Below, one piece after another: positions 12,931 to 23,498 of a stretch of DNA of 64,000 nucleotides. Positions within the stretch are counted from its first letter, which is position 1, and every line of letters begins with the position of its first letter. Origin of the DNA: Kingdonia uniflora (lineage: Eukaryota; Streptophyta; Magnoliopsida; Ranunculales; Circaeasteraceae). Location of the stretch: contig JACGCM010001844.1 of the NCBI GenBank assembly GCA_014058105.1, positions 992,001 to 1,056,000 on the forward strand, read 5' to 3'. Both the position numbers and the translations under genes were made by a program. The notes below the pieces were generated by a model that was given only the letters and a program-made list of their open reading frames with translations, did not search any database and was not told the origin of the DNA.

Positions 12931-14563
12931 GGCTTTAAACTTTTGGGAAGTTGCCCCATGCTAGATGAATGGGAACTTCTATGAAATGATGAAGGTGGTC
13001 GAGGGTATGAATGTATAATTGAGGAGTGAGGGGAGGAGCTTGATCGAGTGGTACGATATTGTGTCGTTCTACTGGAGGAAAGCAAACTAGAAGATGGACA
13101 CGTACCACATCCAATGTCACGTAGATAAGCCCTGGTTGTTTGATTTGTGCTCGACAGGTCGATGGTGGGATAAAGACTTGGTTGTGGTACGGGGAAATTA
13201 TGAGAATGCCGAAGGAGATGACGTTTATAAGCTACAACATAGGATCTATAATCCAGGTAAGTTGATAGTCGAAGATTATTTGAAATATTGATTGAATAGA
13301 CTGATAAACATGTTTTTGTTTTGTCTACAGCACCTAGTAACCGACCTTTGGTGAATCCAAGGAATTATATTGACGGGTTGATCAACTCGGACGAAGAGTG
13401 GGTAGACTCTATGTTCAGGAAGCTAGGTATAAAAAGGAAGGGGTAGATTATCTACTTTGAAACGTTCCTGTTATTCCAAAGCCATCAAAGAAAAGGGGAG
13501 GCGAAGGTGCTTCGAGAGGGGTCGAAGGAATGGAGAAAGTGAGATTGTCGAGGAAGGTGAATTATGTTCCAAAAGGACAGCAGGCGCTGAAGCAGGCAGC
13601 GCCAGTGCCCAAAGTAGTTCGTGATGCATCGAAATAGGCATCGAAGCAGCCGTTGACGCAGGCTGATAAAGGGAAGGGTAAGGTCTTTCTCAAATCTCCG
13701 AAGATCCAGCAGCCAAAGTTAGCTCAGTGTAAGAGGCGTAGGGAGATGGGGGGAGCATGATACAAAGGATGTGGACGAGAAGCTAATAGAAGCCGAGCTG
13801 GAAGAGCATGCTCGAGTCACTGCTACTTCGATGGCAATGCTCTGCGGTACTGATCCAGAGGAGGCTAGGAGGTGGATGAATAAGACTTTACATTAGATAA
13901 CTGTTTTGTTTTTTTTTATGAAATTCTAAATTTTTTCTAAAATTCATCCTCCTTCGAGAAGTACCGATTACTCGAATATTCTAGCAGACGCATGCTTGGT
14001 CGCAAGCTTTTGTCAAGGCCCAAAAAGTAGCAATGAAGCAGCTGAAACAGGCAGTTGACAATCTAGAACTCGCTCAAGGGACCGAGGCATCGCTGGTGTC
14101 TGAGATTAAAGTTTTAAAGTAAGAGCAGTTGACCCTCATATATGAATATGATAGGAGACTCGAAGCCCAACGCTACAACCATAGGCAGGTGCTGGAGTTG
14201 AAGCTCGCTGAGAAGAATAAGGCAATGAAAGAATAGAGGGAGACCTTCCAAGGGTAATTCAATGATGAATGTGAGACTAACGTCAGACTGAAGATGTTCA
14301 TAGAAGAGTTGAGATATGATCCAGAAACTTTGAAATGCTTTCCCGCAACCAGCAATCCTATTGTCGAAGATGTCATTCAGACAGAGGGGATAAAAGTAGA
14401 TGTTGCTGGTATAGCTATGGGAGGTGGCATAGAAGAAGCTGCTGCTAGGACTGTGACTGATGAAGTCGCGGACACTGTTAGGTCGAATCCTTCTACTAAA
14501 GATATTGTAGGTGTTGGCGCTGAAGAGCCTGTAGGAGGAGATGGTGTGGCCACTCCTGTATGA
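12931..14563 (+). pseudogene. Large spliced antisense gene of element B (aORF-B)
   Basis: Plus strand, opposite to gag-pol. Recognisable parts in order: EALNFWEVAPC; MNGNFYEMMKVVEGMN; a globular domain YHIQCHVDKPWLFDLCSTGR...WWDKDLVVVRGNYENAEG (13,103-13,230); donor CCAG/GTAAGT at 13,256/13,257; acceptor CTACAG at 13,330; then NRPLVNPRNYIDGLINSDEE; ATSMAMLCGTDPEEARRWMN near 13,830; a second likely intron ending CTAGCAG near 13,986; a coiled-coil-like stretch (FVKAQKVAMKQLKQAVDNLE) and an acidic tail to TGA at 14,563. Stops and shifts occur (for example 14,120 and 14,235). Colinear with aORF-C (23,499-25,940). Antisense ORFs of this layout are known in Tat-lineage elements; the biochemical role is unknown. 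Confidence 0.65.
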
Positions 14564-14799
14564 GGTATTGTTATTGTTGTCATGCTATAATAAATACTCT
14601 TTTCTCTGAACTTGTTAAGGTTTGAAATACTTTGAGTACTGGCTTGGATAATGTGTAACTGATTTGAACTTGAGCTGTCAACTTGTGATTGATTTGAATT
14701 GCTGCTGTGTGCTAAACTTAATTTGAATTGGTTTGTTGATTTGTGTTAAACTTGATTCTCTGATATATGCTATACTGAAACTTCTTGCATGTAGTAGAG

Positions 14800-15405
14800 T
14801 TGTTATTTCCGTATACTTGTGTCTGTGTATGTTGGAAGTATAGAATGCTCGTAGAATTACCGAACCTTGGAGAGCTTCGAGGTGGTGCCCCGAGTATCAG
14901 TTGAGATGTGGTCATGATACTTTAATGTGGTTGCCCCCAATATATTCTTAAGGGTCCGCTCTATCGACCATTCTTGCCCCTTGAGCTTTCTCAAACTTGG
15001 AGACTTAAAATTTTTTGAGGTCGCCCCTAAGTATTAGCCTAGTCGAGAGGTTGACATGATACTTATGTTATACCAAGAAATTCATAGGAATTCAAAGGCC
15101 TGAGCCTAGTCGAAGCATAATGTGGTCACCCCCAACGCATTCCCGAGGGTCCAGTCTATTTGACTATTCATGCCCCTCGAGTTTGCACAAATTTAGATAC
15201 TTGAAAATTTTTGAGGTCGCCCCCAAGTATTAGTCTAGTCGAGGGGTTGACATGATACTTAGGTTATACCAAGAAATTTACTGGACTTTAAAGACCTGAG
15301 CCTAGTCGAAGCGTAACATGGTCACCCCCAATGCATTCCTGAGGGTCCGGTCTGTTTGACCATTCATGCCCCTCGAGTTTTCTCAAATTCAGAGACTTGA
15401 AAAAT
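14800..15405. repeat. About 195-bp tandem array in element B
   Basis: The landmark gtggt(c/t)(a/g)cccccaa ends at 14,940, 15,135 and 15,331, giving a period of about 195-196 bp and close to three copies. Each unit holds a gaggtcgcccc(t/c)aagtatta block, a ttgacatgatact block and a ccctcgagttt block. It lies between the end of aORF-B and the integrase tail, where Tat-lineage elements often hold tandem repeats. Confidence 0.85.
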
Positions 15406-15561
15406 TTACTGGAATACATGATGCGAAGTTCAGGGAAAAAAATGTATTCATTGATTATTCTGTATTTTCATCAAGTGAACAAGGTGGAGGCCGTAGCCTA
15501 CTGTATGAGACTAGTTACATTGCATTCCATAGATTAGGGAGAGGTTCTTCGTCTTCTGTTA

Positions 15562-16320
15562 TCAGGTAATAAGAACCCTTGTCGGTCTTATTGTAAACCA
15601 CGTAAGGTCCTTCCCAGGATTCGACCAGTTTACCGGCATTTCAAGGCTTTGAAGACTGTGTAACACGTTGAAGCACAAGATCTCCAATGTTGAAACTGCA
15701 TGGTTAAACTCTCTTGTTGTATGACTTTTAGAGGGGGCAATAATACCGGCCGAGGTTAGCGATGGTTCGATTTCTACTTTCGTCGATCCACAATATATTG
15801 CATCCGAGTTCAAACTCATTATCTTTGCCAGGGAGGTTAGGATTGTGTGTGGGAACTTCAAATTGAGTGGGTAGTACTGCTTCGGTAACATAGGCTAGAA
15901 GGAAAGGTGTGCAGCCCGTCGCCTTTCGTGGTATTGTTCGATAGGCTCAGAGGACATGTTGAAGTTCTTGAACCCATCATCCTTTCTTCGCATCGACACA
16001 CTTCTTAAGACCGTCAACTATTATTTTATTGATTGCTTCGACCTGACCATTCCCTTAGGGTAGTAAGGTATTGAGGGGGAGAGGATGATGTTGTACTTTT
16101 TGAGGAAATTTTGAACTTTGTTCCTAACAAATTATGGATAATTATCATATTGAATCATATGAGGGCAGCCGAAGCATATAATAATGTTCTCCCATATAAA
16201 TTTGATAACTTCTTCTTCTCTGGTTCGACATAAAGGCACGGTTTTGACCCATTTGCTAAAGTAATCTATTGCCACAATAACATTTTCGCGGCTACCCGAT
16301 GCTTTTAGAGAAGGACACAT
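15562..16320 (-). pseudogene. Element B integrase, broken
   Basis: Integrase inserts the DNA copy into the genome. The catalytic core shows VAIDYFSKWVKTVPL and EEEVIKFIWENIIICFGCP, where the family next has a D-N-G motif; here it reads YDNYP before a stop. The C-terminal part (15,891-15,562) ends near a block corresponding to the WEGPY region, with frame changes. The zinc-binding N-terminus extends toward 16,700 but is decayed. Confidence 0.75.
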
Positions 16321-16722
16321 AAGATCGATGGCCCAGCGCTTGAATGTCCGAGAAACTTGACTAAAATGGAGGTCTTGCGAAGGGTTATGGATGTCGTGGG
16401 CGCGACATTGGCATTTGTCACAGTATTTGGTGTACTCCTCGGCTTACTTCTTCATATTTGGCAAAAACAGACCTTGGGAGTCGGCTCGAAGGGCCATAAA
16501 TCGACTAGCAGTGTGAGCACCGCAGATACCTTCATAGAGTTCGACAAGAATTTTAGAGGCTTCATTTTGAGATATGCATCGGAGGAAGACGTCATTTGGA
16601 GATTTACGACGTAATTCACCTTTAAGAATGGTGTATCTGCTACAGTTCTCTAATAATGACCATTTTGCTTTGGGGTAGTCTAGTAGGGTAGAACTGTTGA
16701 AGTAGGCGAGGAATGGTATTAT

Positions 16723-17670
16723 TCAGCCGCTTGGATCGAGACTTTCACCCCTAGTATTGATGGCATTGACTTCCATCTGGTCGATACTTGGGCGTTCGAG
16801 TACTTCGATGTGGAGTGTTAGAGATTCGGACTGGCCTAACATAGCTGCTATGTAGGTGAGGGCATCTGCGTGTCTATTTTTTCCTTGGGGGTAGCGAGTA
16901 ATGGAAGATTTTTTAGGAAAATGATCCATGCACTGGCGGACGAGAGCAGCATACTCAGCGATGCGACCGTTGGCTTAATTTTTACTGATGTAATGTCTTT
17001 GAACAAGTTGGGAATTTGTGAAAACTGCCAGTTTAGGAACACCAAGATCGAGTGTGAGGTCGAGGTCATGGATCAAGGCTTTGTACTCAGCCTCGTTGTT
17101 GGAGTATTCGAAGTTTAACTTGACTACCTTTTCAATTCGATCATTGGTGGGTATAACCAGGACGATACCGATCCCCGAACCATTAGGTCCAGCGGATCCA
17201 TCTGTGAAGAGATGTCAGCCTGTATTAGGGTTCCATGGGTCGGCTTGTTCGGGCTGGTCTTCTGGTAGGTCATCTTCGTGTTCCTCCCAGTCGACATCTT
17301 TGACGGAGAAGTCAGCAAGGAAATTAGCTACTGTTTGACCCCTTTTGGGATACCTGCTTCTCAAATGTGATATCGTGCTCGGCAAGATAAACTGACCACT
17401 ATTGTACCCGTCAAGATTTATCTTTCTTGCTGAGTACTTTACGAATGAATAACTTGTGATAACACAGATAGGGTGAGCTTGAAAATATGGTTTGAGTTTT
17501 TGAGAAGTGTAGATGAGGGTGAGAAGCAAACACTCAAGTTTTGTGTATTGAGTCTTTGTAGGTATCAGGGAATTGCTGATAAAGTATACAGGTTTCTCAA
17601 TGCTGGATTCGAGTTGAATGAATACTGAACTGATAGAAGTATCAGCGACTGCGGGGTATAAAGAAAGCAT
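16723..17670 (-). pseudogene. Element B dual RNase H region
   Basis: The first RNase H segment includes SIEKPVYFISNSLIPTKTQY and the tail YPKRGQTVANFLADF. The second follows with LFTDGSAGPNGSGIGIVLVI and SNNEAEYKALI (about 17,215-17,050), the acidic DGS / E / D pattern of the archaeal-type RNase H that Tat-lineage elements carry in addition to their own. It continues to RQCMDHFPKKSSITRYPQGK near 16,900. Stops and frameshifts separate the pieces. Confidence 0.75.
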
Positions 17671-17870
17671 TTCGCCTTTGATAGGCGTACTAATGATGGG
17701 TGGTCGACCGAGGTATGTTTTAAGTTTGAGAAAAACCTGTTCATAGTTGGGTGTCCAATTAATCTTGGGGTTGTTTTCCTTTTTGGCCTTGTGGATACCT
17801 TAATTGCGTAAGAGAGAGAAGAGCCAAGTATAACAGTCTGAGGATTTTGAAATAAAGCGGTTAAGGGCCG

Positions 17871-18563
17871 TTATCTTACCAACCAACTTTTAGACATTTT
17901 TTTGGTTCGGGGGGAAGGCATGTCGATGAGGGCTCGGATATGAGTAGGGTCGATCTCGATACCTCTATTATTGATGAGGTGGCCTAAGAATTTGTTCGAT
18001 GAAACACCAAACTGGCAATTATCTGGGTTAAATATCATGTTGTATGTTCGAAGTATCGAGAAGACTTCTGTTAGGTCCTGGATGTGGGTATATTTTTGGA
18101 GGCCCTTGCATAACATGTCGTCGATGTAGACATCGATCGACTTGCCAAGCAATGATTTAAACATGGTTGTAACGAGGCATTGGTAAGTGGCGCCCGTATT
18201 TTTAAGGCCGAAGGGCATGACGTTAAAATACTAAAGGCCTTGCTCAGTGATAAATGAAGTTTTAAGTTAATCCTCAGGGAGGAGGGGTACCTGATTATAA
18301 CCCAAAGCCGCGTTCATCATTAATAGTCGTTTATGTCCAGCAGTGGCATCCAGGAGGACTGAAATGATCAGGAGGAGGAAGCTGTCCTTCGGTGTATGTT
18401 TGTTGAGGTCTGCGAAGTTGACGCAAATTCTGATCTTGCCATTCTTTTTAGGAATTACAACAATGTTAGATATCCAGTCAGCGTACTTGACTTCTCTAAT
18501 AAAACCCTCAGCTTTGAGCTTGTTGACCTCGAGGTTTATAGCTTCTCGAAGTCGTGGGGCCAA
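17871..18563 (-). pseudogene. Element B reverse transcriptase
   Basis: Two open pieces: 18,563-18,267 (APRLREAINLEVNKLKAEGF, VVIPKKNGKIRICVNFADLN) and 18,218-17,871 (MPFGLKNTGATYQ, the catalytic VYIDDMLCKG, and a thumb segment NCQFGVSSNKFLGHLI). A stop and shift separate them. The YIDD catalytic motif is intact. Confidence 0.85.
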
Positions 18564-19159
18564 TATATGCTTCTTCTACTTTACTGCTGTAGCGTGAGGG
18601 ACAAGCTTGAGGTGATGATATGCTAAACTGGGGTCGACACCGGGCATCTCTTGAAACGTCCATACGAAGATGTTTTTGTTGGCTCGAAGGAAGTCGGTGA
18701 GTTCGAGGAGCTCGGCCTCATCTAGAAAGGTACCAATGAACGTACCTCGACCTGGACCCTCGAGTTCAAATTAGATAGTGGGCTCGATGGGTGAGATGGC
18801 GGGTATCGAAGGTTTAAAGATTATGGTAGTTTGACGAGTTTTTGGGTCTGATTGATCTCCGGATGCTCACATGAATGGGCGACACGTTGGGTGCCTTTTA
18901 AGTTTTACGTACCACAGGGGGTAGTGAAACATAGGGTCTAATGGTAGGTCAAAGGTATGGCACACATGGCATGGAGCCAGTCGCGCCCAAGGATACCGAG
19001 ATATTCAGATTTCTTGTCGATGACAAGAAAATTGGTTTGAAGTGTAACTGGGCCGGTAGTAACTGGAAGGCTAATTCCACCAACGGCGACTTAGGTATCC
19101 CCGTTAAAACCTTTCAGTTTGACATTAGCAGTAGTGATGAAGTCTGTTTTGTTCATGGC

Positions 19160-19513
19160 TTAAACGGTTTGAAGGAAAAGTACATCAACTGCACTTCCCA
19201 TATCGATAAACATGGTGTGGAGGACGAGGTGTTCGACCTTAATCATAATGACTAAAGGGTCAGAATGGGGAAAATGAATATACGATATGTCGCAGTCGAT
19301 AAATGGAATACTCTCGGGTCGGGGATATTGACTTGATTCTTGGAAGAGGGTGGGTAGCTTCTCCTGGTAAGTGAGTTTGCAAGATTCTTCGACATGCTGG
19401 CACTTGCTTTTAGAACGACTGTTGTCAATATTATTTACCTCAATGAAATGAGCCTGGTAGATGTGTACCTCAGCTGGGTCGGCAGCAGGGGTAGGTTGAG
19501 GCTTGAGGTACAA
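19160..19513 (-). pseudogene. Element B aspartic protease
   Basis: The active-site region reads HTMFIDMGSAVDVLFLQTV; the family has D-S/T-G here, so the aspartate and glycine survive and the middle residue is Met. Upstream PHSDPLVIMIKVEHLVLHT forms the preceding strand. Between 19,160 and 18,600 the remaining protease and linker are out of frame. Confidence 0.75.
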
Positions 19514-20030
19514 ACCGTTGAGGTAACTAGGGAGGTCAGCAACATACTAATGTAGATGACCCGCCTTGAGGATTATTTCGAGAGAGCGTTGCTGGGTAAA
19601 GCATTTGTTGGTGCGGTGGCAGTTACACTTATAGTTATGGCAGTAAGGTTCACCTTGTTTAACCTCGATGAGGAAAGGGGTATGCCATATGGGGTCCACC
19701 TGAATCTGTAGTAGAAGGGTACTGATAGGAGCAGTAAGCTTAGGTAAGACCTGCTTTGGCCATTTTTTGTGAGCTTCAGTAGTGTCGTCAGTATGGGGGC
19801 ATTTGCGGTTCTTAGTCTCCTATGAGACATGAGCTATTATGGGTGTAGGAGTAGAAGGTTGGCCTTGTCGAAGTTTGTTCGGAGTAGGGTTCGAAGCTTG
19901 CCCCTGGCGATTTGACTAGCAGAGGCACTCGAGGTCAATGTATCTGTTAATTTTGGATAATATCTCCTTGAGAGTTCGGGGTTTGCCGAACACTAGGTAC
20001 TCTTTGATGAGGCTATTATCCGGCAAAGCA

Positions 20031-21107
20031 TTAGAATAAGCGGGCACCACATTCGCACAATCGAGTTTTCGACCTTGCGAAACTCGTCAAGGAACCTCTT
20101 TGTGAAGGCTTCAAGGGTTTTACTGAGGGATTTGTAGAGGTAGAAGAGGACATCGACCAGGACCTCTCGATCTTTGTTGAAGGCAAATTAGGTGATGAAA
20201 AGACTAGATAATTGCTTAAAGCTTTGGATCGAGCCACTGGGAAGGTTATGATACCATCTGAGGGGGTAATCTATGAGGCTGGTGGGAAAAGGTTGACACA
20301 TCAGGTGGTTGACCGTCGAGTAAAGGCTTTAAGCATTTTGGAATTCAAGGATGTTGGATTGTGGGTCAGTGTTACAATATTTGCTAATTTTGGGGGCACA
20401 AAAATTTAGAGGCACCTCGATAGTGAGGAGTTTAAGGCAGAGGGGGTTGTTTAACCGAATCCATGAGTTTGGTGTAGGGCTCGCACTGGTTCGGATGGTA
20501 GGATGGGTTTCCTGGTCGAAGTCCTACTGTGTAAGATAAGTATGATGAGAAGGGGATCTTTGAGGTCGAAGGTGAAGAGGCCAAAGATTTGGCGTATACT
20601 CAGCGCTGAGCTCCCCGAGTCGTTCTCGAGAAGGGCAGCGTCAAAGTTGTCTGGTAGTTCGAAGGGTGGAATCGGATGAATCCTCCGTGAGGTGTATGCC
20701 AAGGTGGATTGAACTGGTAGGGAGGATGGTGGGGGGAGTACCCTCAGCTCCAAGATGAACTGGGGGTACATCAGGATGTTGTTGGGGCCCTAATCAGGTA
20801 CAGGCAGAGACGCGCGATTGGGCGGGTGCTCGAGATGGTAGAAGGGTGTCTTGGGGCTGAGATCGTTATAGCTCGCAAACTGTATTCCGCAGGTCGTCGA
20901 GGGAACGATACTGTCTGTCGCGTCATCCAGACGGCGTTGCCGTTTGGCTTCAAACTCATGACAGTGTTCTTCGCGCTTCTGATGTAATTGTGTTCGGTGT
21001 CGCTCCCCAGCCTGAGTAAATTGCTGGGTAAGCAGGGCGAGCTGGGCGGCCACTCTGACAGCAGAGTTGCCAGCATGGGTGGAAGTAAAGCAGAGGGTGG
21101 GGTCCAT
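20031..21107 (-). pseudogene. Element B gag, broken
   Basis: The N-terminal part starts MDPTLCFTSTHAG and has a charged coiled-coil-like stretch (HRTQLHQKREEHCHEFEAKR). A middle piece contains PFELPDNFDA. A capsid-like segment near 20,190-20,040 encodes LSKTLEAFTKRFLDEFRKVE. Frame changes occur between pieces. Assigned as gag by position next to the 5' LTR and by the capsid-like helix. Confidence 0.65.
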
Positions 21108-21166
21108 TGGAAGTGGTTAGTAGTATTGAGAAAAGAAAAGTACAAGGCATGGGAAACTGGTAGGGT

Positions 21167-21189
21167 GGAATAGCACAGACGGCGTCAAA
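21167..21189 (-). promoter_or_regulatory. Primer binding site of element B
   Basis: Read on the minus strand, the first bases after the 5' LTR are TTTGACGCCGTCTGTGC, very close to the TTTGGCGCCGTCTGTGGGAA seen in many plant gypsy elements (recalled, not searched). Confidence 0.6.
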
Positions 21190-21872
21190 TGTAGGGGCCT
21201 AACTTCGTGAGGAAGGAAGTTGACTCTTATACTGCGAATATAATCCTCAGCCAAAGAGTTCAAGCATATAATCAGTATTAATGTGACTAATCTATTGGCA
21301 ATATACTTGTGTGGAGGCTTAGAATAGGTCACTCCACGACCTCTGATGAGAATTTTAAGAGCACTGATATAAAATTTGAGTAGTTGAAGTTTTAAGTACA
21401 GGATGATTACAGGGTATTCGAAGGTATAATTTAAGGTCTGTGGGGAGAGTTTTTCTAACCTCTCCATAATTCCCCCTCCCTCCTATTTATAGAACATAGG
21501 AAGGGCTAAGTCACCATGGGAGGTCAAATTATAAGAGTATCCTCTAGACAACTGACTTGTACCCAGAGTTAGTTCTGAGGCCGTAACTGCCGGGTCTGAC
21601 ACTGTAGCTTGATGGTTCTAACACTGTGGTTGTTGAATCTGACACTGTAGTTGTCGAGCGGCGTGCTCCGCCATTCTGTCTGGTGAGCTAGCTGTCTAAT
21701 ATATTTTCCCTAGACCACGTATGATCATGGTCGAAGTTTGTTCATAGTTGAGTGTTCGTATAGTCTTAGAGGGCTTGATTATGGGTTTATTAGGCTTTAG
21801 GTCATCAGGTAGGCTTTGATGTAGCCTTCGAGAGTTCGACAAGAGCTAGAAGGCTGCGAGTAGGCTACGACA
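21190..21872 (-). repeat. 5' LTR of element B
   Basis: 683 bp, paired with 9680-10,384. It carries the U3-R-U5 of the minus-strand element. tcctatttatagaac near 21,480 and its partner near 9975 are conserved in both LTRs. The other flank is the TSD gttat at 21,873. Confidence 0.95.
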
Positions 21873-22259
21873 GTTATGCAACGCTCCATCGATATTTATG
21901 CAGTTGATGAAGGAGGTACTTCGTACTTTTATTGATGATTTCGTGATTGTTTATTTAGATGATCTTGATGTATAGTCAAACATGGGAGGAACAGCTCGTG
22001 TATATACGCAAAGTGTTGGAAACCTTGAGATCACAACAAATTTTTCTCAATGAGAAGAAGTCTGAGTTTGGAAAGAAGGAACTGATGTACTTGGGGTTCA
22101 TTGTTGGTCGAGGTAAACATAAGGTAGATCCAGAGAAGGTCTCGGTCATCATGAATTGGCCAAGAACCTGTACAGTGACAAAAGTGCAAAGTTTTATGGG
22201 TTCTTGTCAGTATTTAGGGAAGTTTATTCGACATTTTTCATAGATTAGAACACCTCTAC
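21873..22259 (+). pseudogene. Element A reverse transcriptase, 3' part, between B and C
   Basis: Continues the RT broken at 9679. It starts in the NAPSIFMQLM block, then DDFVIVYLD. A short deletion shifts the frame inside the catalytic YLDD motif at about 21,958, after which ILMYSQTWEEQLVYIRKVLE, FGKKELMYLGFIVGRG and SFMGSCQYLGKFIRHFS follow. It ends at the target site of element C. Confidence 0.88.
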
Positions 22260-22781
22260 TGTAGTCTCCATATTTTATTAGGGGACAGCAATAATTATTC
22301 GATGGATTGGGATTGATACTGAACCAGAGAAGGGAACCGCTCAACTGTCTCTGGGTTTATCTGCCTCTCTCTCTCTCTCTGATTGTGTTTCCGAGACTGC
22401 TGAGGAATAGTAGTTTATCTGATGAAGAAAGAAGAAGAAAACAGATCCCCTCTCTTTACCCTCCTCCTCTCTATTTATAAGGAGGGTTTGACCTAGGAGC
22501 ATCCCCTCTCACGTGTTCAGGGAAATTCCTACACTATCCCTTCAGAGTCGTGAGGTTGGGTGATCCTCGTATTTGTTCTGCATATGCTAATAGTTGCTCA
22601 TTGTATAGAGATACTTAAGAGTAGTTTCGTCAGGGCACCCTTACTCGTGTTGGTCGATCGAAGAGTTCGCTCGTCGACTGACCTATCGTTTCCCTGCTCT
22701 AGTTATTCAACGTTGGGGTCGTTGGAGGGATTGCTTGTATGACTACCATGACATCGTCACTAGCGGGAGCGTGCTCCTACA
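22260..22781 (-). repeat. 3' LTR of element C
   Basis: 522 bp with near-identical partner 33,927-34,446. Contains a (TC)n stretch near 22,361-22,381 and a ctctatttataagg TATA-like box near 22,470. The adjacent sequence 22,782-22,798 reads as a purine-rich GAGGGGGGGAGGCGA tract on the minus strand. Confidence 0.95.
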
Positions 22782-22798
22782 ATCGCCTCCCCCCCTCA
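22782..22798 (-). promoter_or_regulatory. Polypurine tract of element C
   Basis: The plus strand atcgcctccccccctc is the complement of GAGGGGGGGAGGCGAT, directly 5' of the 3' LTR in element orientation. Confidence 0.8.
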
Positions 22799-23032
22799 GG
22801 TCTGGCTCGCATGAAGGGAGATCTGAGGTAGGTCTGGCCGTAGAGGGAGTTAGTCGTTCGGCGGGGGATGTGACAGTCTGTCTGACATTGTCTCGGGAGG
22901 GGGGTGGGATATTAAATTCATGGGAAAATGTGTGGTGTGACTGTTGATGCAGTAGGTAACGTGGCAAATGATGTGCATGGGCCCGGTGCAGTTTTCAAGG
23001 AAGTTGTCTTTTCCCATAACCGTCTCTTCCAC

Positions 23033-23040
23033 TATAAAAG
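23033..23040 (+). promoter_or_regulatory. TATA box of the large antisense gene in element C
   Basis: cactataaaagga fits a plant TATA box. About 30-140 bp further lies an untranslated-looking segment that ends in a strong splice donor (TCAG/GTGAGT at 23,174/23,175), with a matching acceptor (CTCGTGCAG at 23,498). This arrangement is expected of a plus-strand promoter with a 5'-UTR intron. Confidence 0.6.
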
Positions 23041-23498
23041 GACAAATAGCTAGGAGCTTGAAGCTTCTCCTCTGTTTTGCAAAAAAATTATGAGCTTTGG
23101 AAGGACGGAACTGATACACTTGGGTTGGAGCTAGAAGTATTCAGTGTTGTGTAATTTTGCGTTGGAATTCTCAGGTGAGTTTACCTTTTTAACTTGTATA
23201 ATCTGTCGTAGTGTAATCTGTTTTGATATATTTTGGAATCACGTGAAATGCACAAGCGAAATGGGAGTGTGTGGCTTATCGGTGGTAACTGAAAGAGTTG
23301 TGGTGAATGTGGCTCCGGTATGAATCGTATCATACGCCACGAAATCGCGTCGACTTTTGGCTGCCGCACCCCGGAGATAGCCTGGTCAATGGACGTGCTT
23401 GGGGGTAGCCTGGCCCAAGGGTGCCCTAGTAATAAGGTGGCCATTATGCCCTTCGCTACCTTAGGGTTGAGGCTGACGTTTGTGTCTGGCTCGTGCAG

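Larger units (their letters stand above)
9680..21872 (-). mobile_element. Element B: 12.2-kb Tat-type Ty3/gypsy retrotransposon with antisense genes
   Basis: A complete element with LTRs 9680-10,384 and 21,190-21,872, both TG..CA and flanked by the identical 5-bp duplication gttat (9675-9679 and 21,873-21,877). On the minus strand it encodes gag (21,107-20,031), PR (19,513-19,160), RT (18,563-17,871), RNase H (17,670-16,723) and INT (16,320-15,562), all degenerate. Between INT and the 3' LTR (low coordinates) lie a 195-bp array and plus-strand genes (10,628-14,563). The order, the GNNEAEY-type second RNase H (read here as SNNEAEYKAL), the long 3' region and the antisense ORFs match the plant Tat lineage. 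Confidence 0.93.

Noticed and set aside
16357..17338. Plus-strand ORFs with a hydrophobic stretch inside element B
   Set aside because: They are complements of the integrase and RNase H frames, which carry the family motifs.
20771..21145. 124-codon minus-strand ORF overlapping the element B gag start
   Set aside because: The frame at 21,107-20,790 has the charged coiled-coil expected of gag; the overlapping frame is Ser/Pro-rich with no match.
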